From positions 1 to 27,792 of the forward strand of contig DATAVK010000139.1 of NCBI GenBank assembly GCA_036267755.1: a stretch of 27,792 nucleotides of DNA, given 5' to 3'. Made by a program: the position numbers and the translations under genes. Below are positions 13,510 to 20,600 of this stretch, piece after piece (the stretch's first letter is position 1; each line of letters starts with the position of its first letter). This stretch comes from DATAVK01 sp036267755 (GTDB lineage: Bacteria; Actinomycetota; Actinomycetes; JAFAQI01). The notes beneath the pieces are model-generated. The model was given only the letters and a program-made list of their open reading frames with translations. It was not told the DNA's origin and ran no database searches.

Positions 13510-14420
13510 TAGTAGAGCGACCCCGCGTTGACGATCGGTGACGCCGGTTGGTCTCCGCACAGCACGACCATCAGGTTGCTGACCATCGCCGCTTTCCGTT
13601 CCTCGTCGAGCTCGACGATGTTGCCCTCGGCGAGGCGGACGAGCGCCATCTCCACCATGCCGACCGCACCGTCGACGATGCGCGACCGGGCGGCCACGAC
13701 CGCGTTGGCCTGCTGCCGCCGCAGCATCGCTTGGGCGATCTCCGGCGAGTAGGCGAGGTGACTGATCCGGACCTCGACGATCTCCACACCGGCGATCTGT
13801 ACGCGCTGAGCGACTTCCCGAGCCAGCTCGGCGGCGACCACATCGGTCGAGCCCCGCAACGAGGTCCCCTCGCCGTCGGCGTTGTCGTAGGGATGGGTGT
13901 TAGCGACGTGCCGCAGCGCCGACTCGGCCTGCACTCCGATGAAGGCCTGGTAGCTGTCGACCGCATACGTCGCCCGCGAGGTGTCGGCCACCTGCCAGAC
14001 GACGATCGCGGCGATCTCGACGGGGTTGCCCTCCGCGTCGTTCACCTTCAGATGGTTGGTCTCGAAGTTCCGTACTCGGACGCTGACGTTGCGGCGCACG
14101 GTGAGTGGCGTCACCCACACCAGTCCGGACTGCCGCACGGTTCCGACGTACCTGCCGAAGAACTGGATCACGCGGGTCTGCCCTGGCTGGACGACGACCA
14201 GCGACGCCAGGATCACCACCCCGATCACGATCGGGATGCTCGCGACGCCGGGAACCGAGGTCTGGAGCAGTGCGTAGGCGATGCCGGCGCAGATCAAAAC
14301 GACAAGTACGCCGAACCAGCCGTTCACGGCCCAGGCCGGTCGTTCCTCGATCACGACTCGCGTCCCCTCGTGGCCTACCGGCAGTGCTTCCTGCGGCTGG
14401 GTGGTGGGTGGCACGCTCAT
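13509..14420 (-). CDS. SPFH/Band 7 (prohibitin-like) membrane protein
   Basis: A 303-residue protein with two hydrophobic segments near residues 35-80 (GWFGVLVVLICAGIAYALL, then IPIVIGVVILASLVVVQPG), followed by an SPFH domain: QTRVIQFFGRYVGTVRQSGLVWV, NFETNHLKVNDAEGNPVEI, VVWQVADTSRATYAVDSYQ, and the long helix from AAELAREVAQRVQIAGVEIVEVRISHLAYSPEIAQAML. Such proteins oligomerise into membrane-organising assemblies. Start ATG 14420 has AGGAG 6 nt upstream; the longer frame to 14465 would run through the palindrome. The RHH gene follows with a 1-nt overlap. Expression is likely controlled by the 31-bp palindrome 19 nt upstream. Confidence 0.9.
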   Translation of the reverse strand: MSVPPTTQPQEALPVGHEGTRVVIEERPAWAVNGWFGVLVVLICAGIAYALLQTSVPGVASIPIVIGVVILASLVVVQPGQTRVIQFFGRYVGTVRQSGLVWVTPLTVRRNVSVRVRNFETNHLKVNDAEGNPVEIAAIVVWQVADTSRATYAVDSYQAFIGVQAESALRHVANTHPYDNADGEGTSLRGSTDVVAAELAREVAQRVQIAGVEIVEVRISHLAYSPEIAQAMLRRQQANAVVAARSRIVDGAVGMVEMALVRLAEGNIVELDEERKAAMVSNLMVVLCGDQPASPIVNAGSLY

Positions 14421-14439
14421 GGCAGGCTCCTGATCCAAA

Positions 14440-14470
14440 GGAAAGTGATATCTAATAGATATCACTTTCC
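14440..14470 (-). promoter_or_regulatory. Perfect 31-bp palindromic operator candidate upstream of SPFH
   Basis: Two 15-bp arms (GGAAAGTGATATCTA and its reverse complement) meet at a single central base (14455). It is strikingly AT-rich for this genome and sits 19 nt before the SPFH start, where a promoter should be. Its core AGATATC/GATATCT resembles operators of PadR-like regulators, which is an inference. No PadR gene is in the window. Confidence 0.8.
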
Positions 14471-14558
14471 CGGCCGTCTGGCAACGGAATACTCCGGACG
14501 CAGCAGCGAGGGCGGGCCGTTCGCCCGCGGCGCGTAGTTACATCTCGGCATCTTGACC

Positions 14559-14585
14559 CCGCCGACTCGATTGGGGGTTCGGCGG
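14559..14585. other. Hairpin in the gap before the subtilase gene
   Basis: CCGCCGA and TCGGCGG pair across a 13-nt loop, 52 nt before the subtilase start. It could be a 5'-UTR hairpin or chance in GC-rich DNA. Confidence 0.3.
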
Positions 14586-14637
14586 CTGCCGAGAAGACAC
14601 CGACGAATCAGGTTTGGCGACACACGGGGTGAAGTCC

Positions 14638-16278
14638 ATGCGCAAGTCGGTAAATCCGTTGGGCCGGCGGCTCCACCGTGCCGTCGCATTGCTCGTGGTG
14701 AGTTCGACGCTCTTCCTCGGCGGCGCCGCACCGGCGCAGGCCAGCGTGCCGACGCGGGCGACGCCCGTGCCGGCCAAGGCCAGCGGCCTGCTCGGCGGTT
14801 TGCTGGGGCCGGTCGGCGGCCTGCTCGGGGGTCTGCTGAGCGGTGTCGTCGGCGTGGTCACAACCGCGGCCGACACCACGCTGGGCCTGCTCACCGGCGC
14901 TGACTGGGGATACTCCAGCGGCCAGACGACGATGACCCAGGTCAACCAGGCGGTGGGCGCCACGGGCCTGCACAACTCCGGGGTCACCGGAAAGGGCGTC
15001 GGCGTCGCGCTCGTCGACACCGGGGTCGTGCCGGTTCCCGGGCTGACCTCGGGCAACGTGGTCAACGGTCCGGACCTCTCGCTCGACAACGGATCTGCCA
15101 CCCAGGGCCATCTCGACGGCTTCGGTCATGGCACCCACATGGCCGGCATCATCGCCGGCAACGACGGGACGAAGAGCGGCTTCACCGGCGTCGCGCCCGG
15201 CGCGACGTTGGTCAACGTGAAGACGGGCGCCTCGAGCGGCGCCGTTGACGTCAGCCAGGTCATCGCCGCCATCGACTGGGTCGTGCAGCACCGCAACGAT
15301 CCGGGGCTCAACATCCGGGTCCTCAACCTGTCCTACGGCACCGATGGGACGCAGCCCTACGCGAGCGACCCGCTCGCCGCAGCGGTCGAGCGGGCCTGGC
15401 GTGCCGGCATCGTCGTCGTGGTCGCGGGTGGCAACAGCGGTAGCGACCAGCCGTCGCTCGACAATCCGGCCACCGACCCCTACGTCATCGCGGTCGGCGC
15501 GGATGACACCAATGGCACCACCAGCAGCCTCGACGACACCGTGCCGGTGTTCTCGTCGCAGGGCTCGAGCAGCCGCCACGTCGACCTCGTCGCGCCCGGC
15601 CAGTCAATCGTCTCGCTGCGGGACCCCGGCTCGGTCATCGACACCGAGTACCCGAAGGCCGTCGTCGACTCCCGCTACTTCAAGGGCAGCGGCACCTCGC
15701 AGGCAGCTGCCGTGGTCTCCGGTGCTGCCGCGCTGCTGCTGCAGCAGCGCCCGTCCCTGACCCCCGACCAGGTCAAGGCGCTGCTGGTTGACACTGCGTC
15801 CCCGATGCCGAAGGCGTCGGCGACCAGCCGCGGTGCTGGCCTGCTCAACGTCGCCGCTGCCAGCCTCGCGCCGATCGGTGCGGTGAAGCAGACCTGGCCG
15901 GCCTCGTCCGGTCTCGGCAGCCTCGAGGCGGCCCGCGGGGACGACCACATCTCCGACAACAACGTCGACCTGACCGGCGAGCAGGATGTCTTCGGGTCGC
16001 CGTGGTCGGCCGCGGGTTGGCCGGCTGCAAGCAGTTCGGGCTCGGCCTGGAGTGGCGGTGTCTTCCACGGCTCGACGTGGGCCGGCGGCTGCTGGTGTGG
16101 TGTCTCCTGGACTCCCCGCACCTGGTCCGATGTCAGCTGGCAAGGCGCTGACTGGGCCGGCACCCCGTGGCTGAGCCACAGCTGGTCCGCCGAGGCGTGG
16201 TCGAGCCACAGCTGGAGCGGGAGCGGCTGGGTCAGTCACAGCTGGTCGAGTCATTCCTGGTCGGGTAGTAGCTGGTGA
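14638..16278 (+). CDS. Secreted subtilisin-like (S8) protease with Trp-pentad tail
   Basis: A 546-residue exported serine protease. The signal peptide covers about residues 1-36 (core VALLVVSSTLFLGGAAPAQA). A Gly/Leu-rich region (50-80, GLLGGLLG type) precedes the catalytic domain. Asp127 (VALVDTG), His164 (FGHGTHMAG), Asn266 (AGGNSG, oxyanion) and Ser354 (GSGTSQAAA) are all present, so it should be active. From residue 456 to the last residue, 546, Trp appears 17 times at exact 5-residue spacing, missing only at 466 (Ser) and 476 (Phe); motifs such as SHSW and SGSW recur. Start ATG 14638 has GGGGTG upstream; GTG 14629 and TTG 14614 are alternatives. The stop overlaps the GGDEF-EAL start by 4 nt. 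Confidence 0.92.
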   Translation: MRKSVNPLGRRLHRAVALLVVSSTLFLGGAAPAQASVPTRATPVPAKASGLLGGLLGPVGGLLGGLLSGVVGVVTTAADTTLGLLTGADWGYSSGQTTMTQVNQAVGATGLHNSGVTGKGVGVALVDTGVVPVPGLTSGNVVNGPDLSLDNGSATQGHLDGFGHGTHMAGIIAGNDGTKSGFTGVAPGATLVNVKTGASSGAVDVSQVIAAIDWVVQHRNDPGLNIRVLNLSYGTDGTQPYASDPLAAAVERAWRAGIVVVVAGGNSGSDQPSLDNPATDPYVIAVGADDTNGTTSSLDDTVPVFSSQGSSSRHVDLVAPGQSIVSLRDPGSVIDTEYPKAVVDSRYFKGSGTSQAAAVVSGAAALLLQQRPSLTPDQVKALLVDTASPMPKASATSRGAGLLNVAAASLAPIGAVKQTWPASSGLGSLEAARGDDHISDNNVDLTGEQDVFGSPWSAAGWPAASSSGSAWSGGVFHGSTWAGGCWCGVSWTPRTWSDVSWQGADWAGTPWLSHSWSAEAWSSHSWSGSGWVSHSWSSHSWSGSSW

Positions 16279-18752
16279 CCAGCTCGCCGGCGTCGCCGGC
16301 GCGGCGTGCCTGGGGCATGACCGTGGTGCTCTGCGCGGCCGCGGTTGCCCTCGGCTTCCCGGTGCTGCACCTGCCGTCGGCGGCCGGAGGCAACGGCGTC
16401 CTGCCCTTGATCGGTCTGGTTCTCGGCTTCGCCGTCGCCGAGGCCTGCGTCGCCCACCTCACGGTCGGCCGGCAGGCCCATTCGTTCGCCTTCAGCGAGA
16501 TCCCGTTCATCGTCGGGCTGTTCTACTTCTCGCCCGCGCATCTGGTTCTCGCCCGCATCATCGGCACCGCCCTGGCGCTCGTGGTCATACGACGCCAGGC
16601 GCCGATGAAGGTCGGGTTCAATCTCGCGCAGTACACGCTCGGCTCCCTGGTCGCCGTGGCCCTCTGGCATTTGGTGGCCGGTGTCCAGCCGGATCCGGCC
16701 CGCGCTGCGACGGCTGCCGTCGCCGCGACGCTCGCGATGTCGGCGTTGTCCGGCGTCGCGTTGCACATCGTGCTTGCCCTGGTGGGGACGCCTCGGCGTC
16801 CCCAGGCATCACTGCGGGCCATCGTCACCGGGCTGATCACCGCGGCCGCGAACACCTCCCTCGCCTTGGTGGCCATCAACGTCGCACGCGTCGACTGGTG
16901 GCTGCTGCTTCCGGTGAGCGTTATCGCCGGCTTTCTCGCGTTGGCGCAGCGCTCCCACGTGCACCTGCAGCGGCGTCACGACTCCCTGCAACGTCTCAAC
17001 AGCGTGTCGCGCGGCCTGGGACACGACCTACATGCGGACTCGATCGTCGCCGAGATGCTCAGCGGCGCCGTCAACGTCCTGGACGGCGTCACCGCGGAGT
17101 TCGCGCCGAGCGACACGGGTACGTCGGAATCGGTACTGCGCTTCGACGGCAAGGCGACCCAGTCGGTCGCCCGGGTCCCGGAGCCGGCTGACTCGCGGCC
17201 GCCGTGGCGGCGCCGCTCGCCGTGGGCGCGCCGGACCCGCGCCCGGCTCAGCGTTCCGTTGACTGCCAACGGGCGGGTGCTCGGACAGCTCACGGTGGAC
17301 AGCAACCCCGCGTTGCGGGGTTTCGGGGCGGACGAGGAGGACTTGCTGGACGCATTGGCCCAGCAGGCAAGTGGGGCGCTGGCCAACGGGCAGCTCGCCG
17401 ACCAGCTTCGTCGTCAGCTCGAGGAGAACAGGTACCTCGCGACGCACGACTCACTGACCGGTCTCGCCAACCGGTTCCGGTTCGAGGGCGAGACGACGGC
17501 GTTGATCCGGGCCGGCCGCCCGGCCGCCGTACTGCTCTTCGACCTCGACCGCTTCAAGGAGGTCAACGACACGCTGGGTCACGCAGCAGGTGACGCATTG
17601 CTGCAGGACGCTGGTGACCGCCTGAGCGCAGCGATCCCGGACGCGATCTGCATCGCGCGGCTCGGTGGGGATGAGTTCACCGTGCTGTTGGCGACCGGCG
17701 ATGCCGCTGCCGCGGTCGAGGCGGCCCAGGCAGCGAGACGCGCACTACTGCAGCCCCTCGACGTGCGCTCGGTCCCGGTGAGCGTCGACGCGTCCGTGGG
17801 CATCGCGCTCGCCCCCGACCACGGGGCGGACTGCGACGACCTGCTGCGGTACGCAGATGTCGCGATGTACGTCGCGAAGCAGGGCCGCGGCGCGGTCGAG
17901 CTCTACCGTCCCGACACCGACCACAACGACGCGGTCCGGCTGTCGCTCGTCTCCGACCTGCGCGAGGCGATCGAGCACCGGCACCTGACGGTCGCCTACC
18001 AGCCCAAGGTCGCGCTGGGCGCTAACGTCACCTCCTGCAGTGTCGAGGCCCTGGTGCGCTGGAACCACCCGACCCGCGGCGCGGTCCCACCCGACCTGTT
18101 CATCCCGGTGGCCGAGCAGACCGCCGTCATCCTCGACCTGACCGACTACGTGCTCGACGCCGCGCTGCAACAGTGCCGGCTCTGGCTGGACGACGGCCTG
18201 GACATGTCCGTGGCCGTGAACATCTCGCCCCGGGTGCTGCGCGACCCGAGCTTCACCGAGCGGCTGGTCGCGATGCTGGCGGAGCATCGGATCCCTGCCC
18301 CACGGCTGATCCTGGAGATCACCGAGAGCGCTGTGATGGCCGATGTGACACACACCGTCGAGGTGCTGTGGACGCTACGCCAGGCGGGGGTTCGGCTCGC
18401 CATCGACGACCTCGGCGTAGGCCACTCGTCGCTGGCCTACCTCAAGCGGCTGCCCGTGCATGAGGTGAAGATCGACAAGTCCTTCGTCATGACGATGACC
18501 GACGACCCGGCGGACGACGCGATCGTCTGCGCTGTCATCGGCCTCGCGCACCGGCTCGGGATGAGCGTCGTCGCCGAAGGCGTCGAGACCAAGCTGGCGC
18601 GCGACCGACTGGTCGAGATCGGCTGCGACGTGGCGCAGGGGTACTGGTACAGCAGGCCGGTGCCGGCCGCTGAAATCCGCCCGTTCTTCCTCGCCGAGCG
18701 CGGCGAGCGCGCGGCCCGCCTCGCGGCGCCGGGGCTCCGGGTCGCCCGCTAG
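16275..18752 (+). CDS. Membrane GGDEF-EAL cyclic-di-GMP enzyme
   Basis: An 825-residue protein. Residues 12-220 hold about eight hydrophobic segments (a MASE-like sensor), 225-375 look GAF-like (LSVPLTANGRVLGQLTVDS), then come GGDEF (about 390-550) and EAL (about 565-815). The diguanylate cyclase signature LGGDEF is intact (464-468), preceded by THDSLTGLANR and FDLDRFKEVNDTLGH. The phosphodiesterase signature EALVRW (591-593) is intact, with ILEITESA, IDDLGVGHSSL (usual DDFGTGYSSL), VKIDKSFV and VAEGVET. Both activities may be present, with a membrane signal choosing between them. Start GTG 16275 lies in the subtilase stop (GTGA), so it is translationally coupled to the protease gene. Confidence 0.92.
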   Translation: MTSSPASPARRAWGMTVVLCAAAVALGFPVLHLPSAAGGNGVLPLIGLVLGFAVAEACVAHLTVGRQAHSFAFSEIPFIVGLFYFSPAHLVLARIIGTALALVVIRRQAPMKVGFNLAQYTLGSLVAVALWHLVAGVQPDPARAATAAVAATLAMSALSGVALHIVLALVGTPRRPQASLRAIVTGLITAAANTSLALVAINVARVDWWLLLPVSVIAGFLALAQRSHVHLQRRHDSLQRLNSVSRGLGHDLHADSIVAEMLSGAVNVLDGVTAEFAPSDTGTSESVLRFDGKATQSVARVPEPADSRPPWRRRSPWARRTRARLSVPLTANGRVLGQLTVDSNPALRGFGADEEDLLDALAQQASGALANGQLADQLRRQLEENRYLATHDSLTGLANRFRFEGETTALIRAGRPAAVLLFDLDRFKEVNDTLGHAAGDALLQDAGDRLSAAIPDAICIARLGGDEFTVLLATGDAAAAVEAAQAARRALLQPLDVRSVPVSVDASVGIALAPDHGADCDDLLRYADVAMYVAKQGRGAVELYRPDTDHNDAVRLSLVSDLREAIEHRHLTVAYQPKVALGANVTSCSVEALVRWNHPTRGAVPPDLFIPVAEQTAVILDLTDYVLDAALQQCRLWLDDGLDMSVAVNISPRVLRDPSFTERLVAMLAEHRIPAPRLILEITESAVMADVTHTVEVLWTLRQAGVRLAIDDLGVGHSSLAYLKRLPVHEVKIDKSFVMTMTDDPADDAIVCAVIGLAHRLGMSVVAEGVETKLARDRLVEIGCDVAQGYWYSRPVPAAEIRPFFLAERGERAARLAAPGLRVAR

Positions 18753-18771
18753 CGGACAGCTCGGGCGGCAC

Positions 18772-18777
18772 TATGGT
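18772..18777 (+). promoter_or_regulatory. Candidate -10 (TATGGT), leaderless metY start
   Basis: TATGGT lies 7 nt before GTG 18785; the 32-bp gap after the GGDEF-EAL gene suggests separate transcription. Confidence 0.45.
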
Positions 18778-18784
18778 CTGAAGC

Positions 18785-20101
18785 GTGAGCTCCCCACCCA
18801 GCGGCGGTGACCGCTCCTGGGGTTTTCGGACTCGCGCCGTGCACGCCGGCAACCGTCCCGACCCGAGCACCGGAGCCCGGGCGGTTCCCATCTACCAGAC
18901 CACCAGCTTCGTGTTCGAGGACGCCGCGGACGCCGCGGATCTGTTCGCCCTGCAGAAGTACGGCAACATCTACACCCGGATCGCGAACCCCACCGTCGCC
19001 GCGTTCGAGGAGCGGATCGCCAGCCTCGAGGGCGGTATCGGGGCGGTCGCGACGTCGAGCGGGCAAGCGGCCGAGCTGCTTACCTTCACCGCGCTGGCGG
19101 GCGCCGGCGACCACATCGTCGCCAGCGCCGCCCTGTACGGCGGAACCTTCACACTGCTCGACGTCTCGCTGCGACGGCTCGGGATCGAGACGACGTTCGT
19201 CGCCGCCGACGACCCCGAGGCATTTCACAACGCGATCAGACCCGAAACCAAGGCCGTCTATACCGAGATCATCTCCAACCCCTCGGGAGTGGTCGCCGAC
19301 CTCGAGCGCCTCTCCGTGATCGCCCACGTCGCCGGTGTGCCGCTCGTCGTCGACGCCACCCTGGCAACGCCGTACCTGTGCCGACCGATGGAGCACGGCG
19401 TCGACATCGTCGTCCACTCCGCGACCAAGTTCATCGGCGGTCATGGCACGTCGCTCGGCGGCGCGATCGTGGACTCGGGGCTCTTCGACTGGGGCAACGG
19501 CAAGTTCCCGACGATGACCGAGCCGGTCGACAGCTACGGCGGGTTGCGGTTCTGGGACAACTTCGGGGAGTACGGCTTCTGCACCAAGCTCCGGGTCGAG
19601 CAGCTGCGTGACTTCGGCTCGAGCCTGGCGCCGTTCAACGCCTTTCTGTTGCTGCAGGGCCTGGAGACATTGGCGCTGCGGATGGATGAGCACGTCGCGA
19701 ACGCCCGCGCCGTCGCCGACCATCTGCGCGACCACCCGCTGGTCTCCTGGGTGTCTTACGCCGGCGCTGCCGACTCACCGTCGAAGGCCCTCGCCGACCG
19801 TTACCTGCCCAAGGGCGCCGGTGCGGTGCTGGCCTTCGGGGTTGCCGGTGGTCGGGCCGCGGGTCGCGCCTTCATCGAGTCGCTCGAGCTGTGCAGCCAC
19901 CTCGCCAACGTCGGCGACACGCGCACCCTGGTCATCCATCCGGCGTCGACCACACACCAGCAGCTCTCGGACGACGCGCTGCGGTCGGCCGGCGTGCCCC
20001 CCGACCTGATCCGGATCAGCGTCGGTCTCGAGGACGCCGAGGACATCCTCTGGGACATCGACCAGGCCTTGGAACGAGCGGCGGCACACGCCGATGAGTG
20101 A
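18785..20101 (+). CDS. metY: O-acetylhomoserine sulfhydrylase (Cys/Met metabolism PLP enzyme)
   Basis: PLP-dependent enzyme of the Cys/Met metabolism family, making homocysteine from O-acetylhomoserine and sulfide. At 438 residues it has the MetY length, longer than MetB or MetC (about 380). The N terminus reads RTRAVHAGNRPDP and VPIYQTTSFVFEDA; YTRIANPTVAAFEERIASLEGG follows; PLP-binding Lys215 is in HSATKFIGGHG; and DTRTLVIHPASTTH is the C-terminal signature. MetZ (O-succinyl) is a possible alternative, but the GKFPTMTEPVDSYGG insertion fits MetY. It ends in an 8-nt overlap with the CoA-binding gene. Substrate choice is an inference from the family. Confidence 0.9.
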   Translation: MSSPPSGGDRSWGFRTRAVHAGNRPDPSTGARAVPIYQTTSFVFEDAADAADLFALQKYGNIYTRIANPTVAAFEERIASLEGGIGAVATSSGQAAELLTFTALAGAGDHIVASAALYGGTFTLLDVSLRRLGIETTFVAADDPEAFHNAIRPETKAVYTEIISNPSGVVADLERLSVIAHVAGVPLVVDATLATPYLCRPMEHGVDIVVHSATKFIGGHGTSLGGAIVDSGLFDWGNGKFPTMTEPVDSYGGLRFWDNFGEYGFCTKLRVEQLRDFGSSLAPFNAFLLLQGLETLALRMDEHVANARAVADHLRDHPLVSWVSYAGAADSPSKALADRYLPKGAGAVLAFGVAGGRAAGRAFIESLELCSHLANVGDTRTLVIHPASTTHQQLSDDALRSAGVPPDLIRISVGLEDAEDILWDIDQALERAAAHADE

Positions 20102-20573
20102 CTGGCAGCCGCCGTCGGCGCAGGAGCGGCTGCGCATCATCCGTCGCAGCTCCACCGTCGCGGTCGTGGGTGCGTCGTCCAACACGGCACGGGCGAGCTA
20201 CTTCGTCGCGACCTACCTGTTGAGCTCCAGCACGGACTTCACGGTGTGGTTGGTCAACCCGCGGGAGACCGAGATCCTGGGCCAACCGGTGTACGACGAC
20301 CTGGCGTCGCTCCCGGGTCGCCCGGACATCGTCGACGTGTTCCGACGTCCGTCTGATCTGCCCGCGGTGGCGGAGGAGGCGGTCTCGGTCGGCGCGGGGA
20401 CCTTCTGGTCACAGCTCGGGTTGCACAGCGACGAAGCGGTCGACATCGCGCACCGCGCGGGGCTCGACGCCGTCACTAATCGGTGCCTGAAGATCGAGCA
20501 CGCCCGGTTCGCCGGCGGCTTGCACCTGGCCGGCTTCAACACGGGCGTCATCTCGTCGCGCCGAGCGATCTAG
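20094..20573 (+). CDS. CoA-binding (YccU-like) protein
   Basis: A 159-residue Rossmann-fold CoA_binding protein: VAVVGASSNTARASYFVATYLL is the nucleotide loop, VNPRETEILGQPVYDDLASLPG and DIVDVFRRPSDLPAVAEEA are core strands, and the conserved end is NRCLKIEHARFAGG then GFNTGVISSRR. Its ATG lies 8 nt inside the metY stop, so translation is coupled. CoA_binding genes often sit beside metY-like genes, hinting at a role with acyl-CoA or sulfur metabolism, but no reaction is known. A short hairpin follows directly. Confidence 0.88.
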   Translation: MSDWQPPSAQERLRIIRRSSTVAVVGASSNTARASYFVATYLLSSSTDFTVWLVNPRETEILGQPVYDDLASLPGRPDIVDVFRRPSDLPAVAEEAVSVGAGTFWSQLGLHSDEAVDIAHRAGLDAVTNRCLKIEHARFAGGLHLAGFNTGVISSRRAI

Positions 20574-20574
20574 C

Positions 20575-20588
20575 GGCAGCCCGCTGCC
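20575..20588 (+). terminator. Short hairpin after the CoA-binding gene
   Basis: GGCAGC and GCTGCC around CC begin 2 nt after the stop. It abuts the -10 of the next gene. The stem is short and has no T-run, so the call is weak. Confidence 0.3.
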
Positions 20589-20594
20589 TAGGGT
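20589..20594 (+). promoter_or_regulatory. Candidate -10 (TAGGGT), leaderless start
   Basis: TAGGGT lies 6 nt before ATG 20601. Confidence 0.5.
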
Positions 20595-20600
20595 GGCCGC

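Noticed and set aside
13548..14537. 329-codon plus-strand frame opposite SPFH
   Set aside because: Antisense to a clear SPFH domain and running through the palindrome; not coding.
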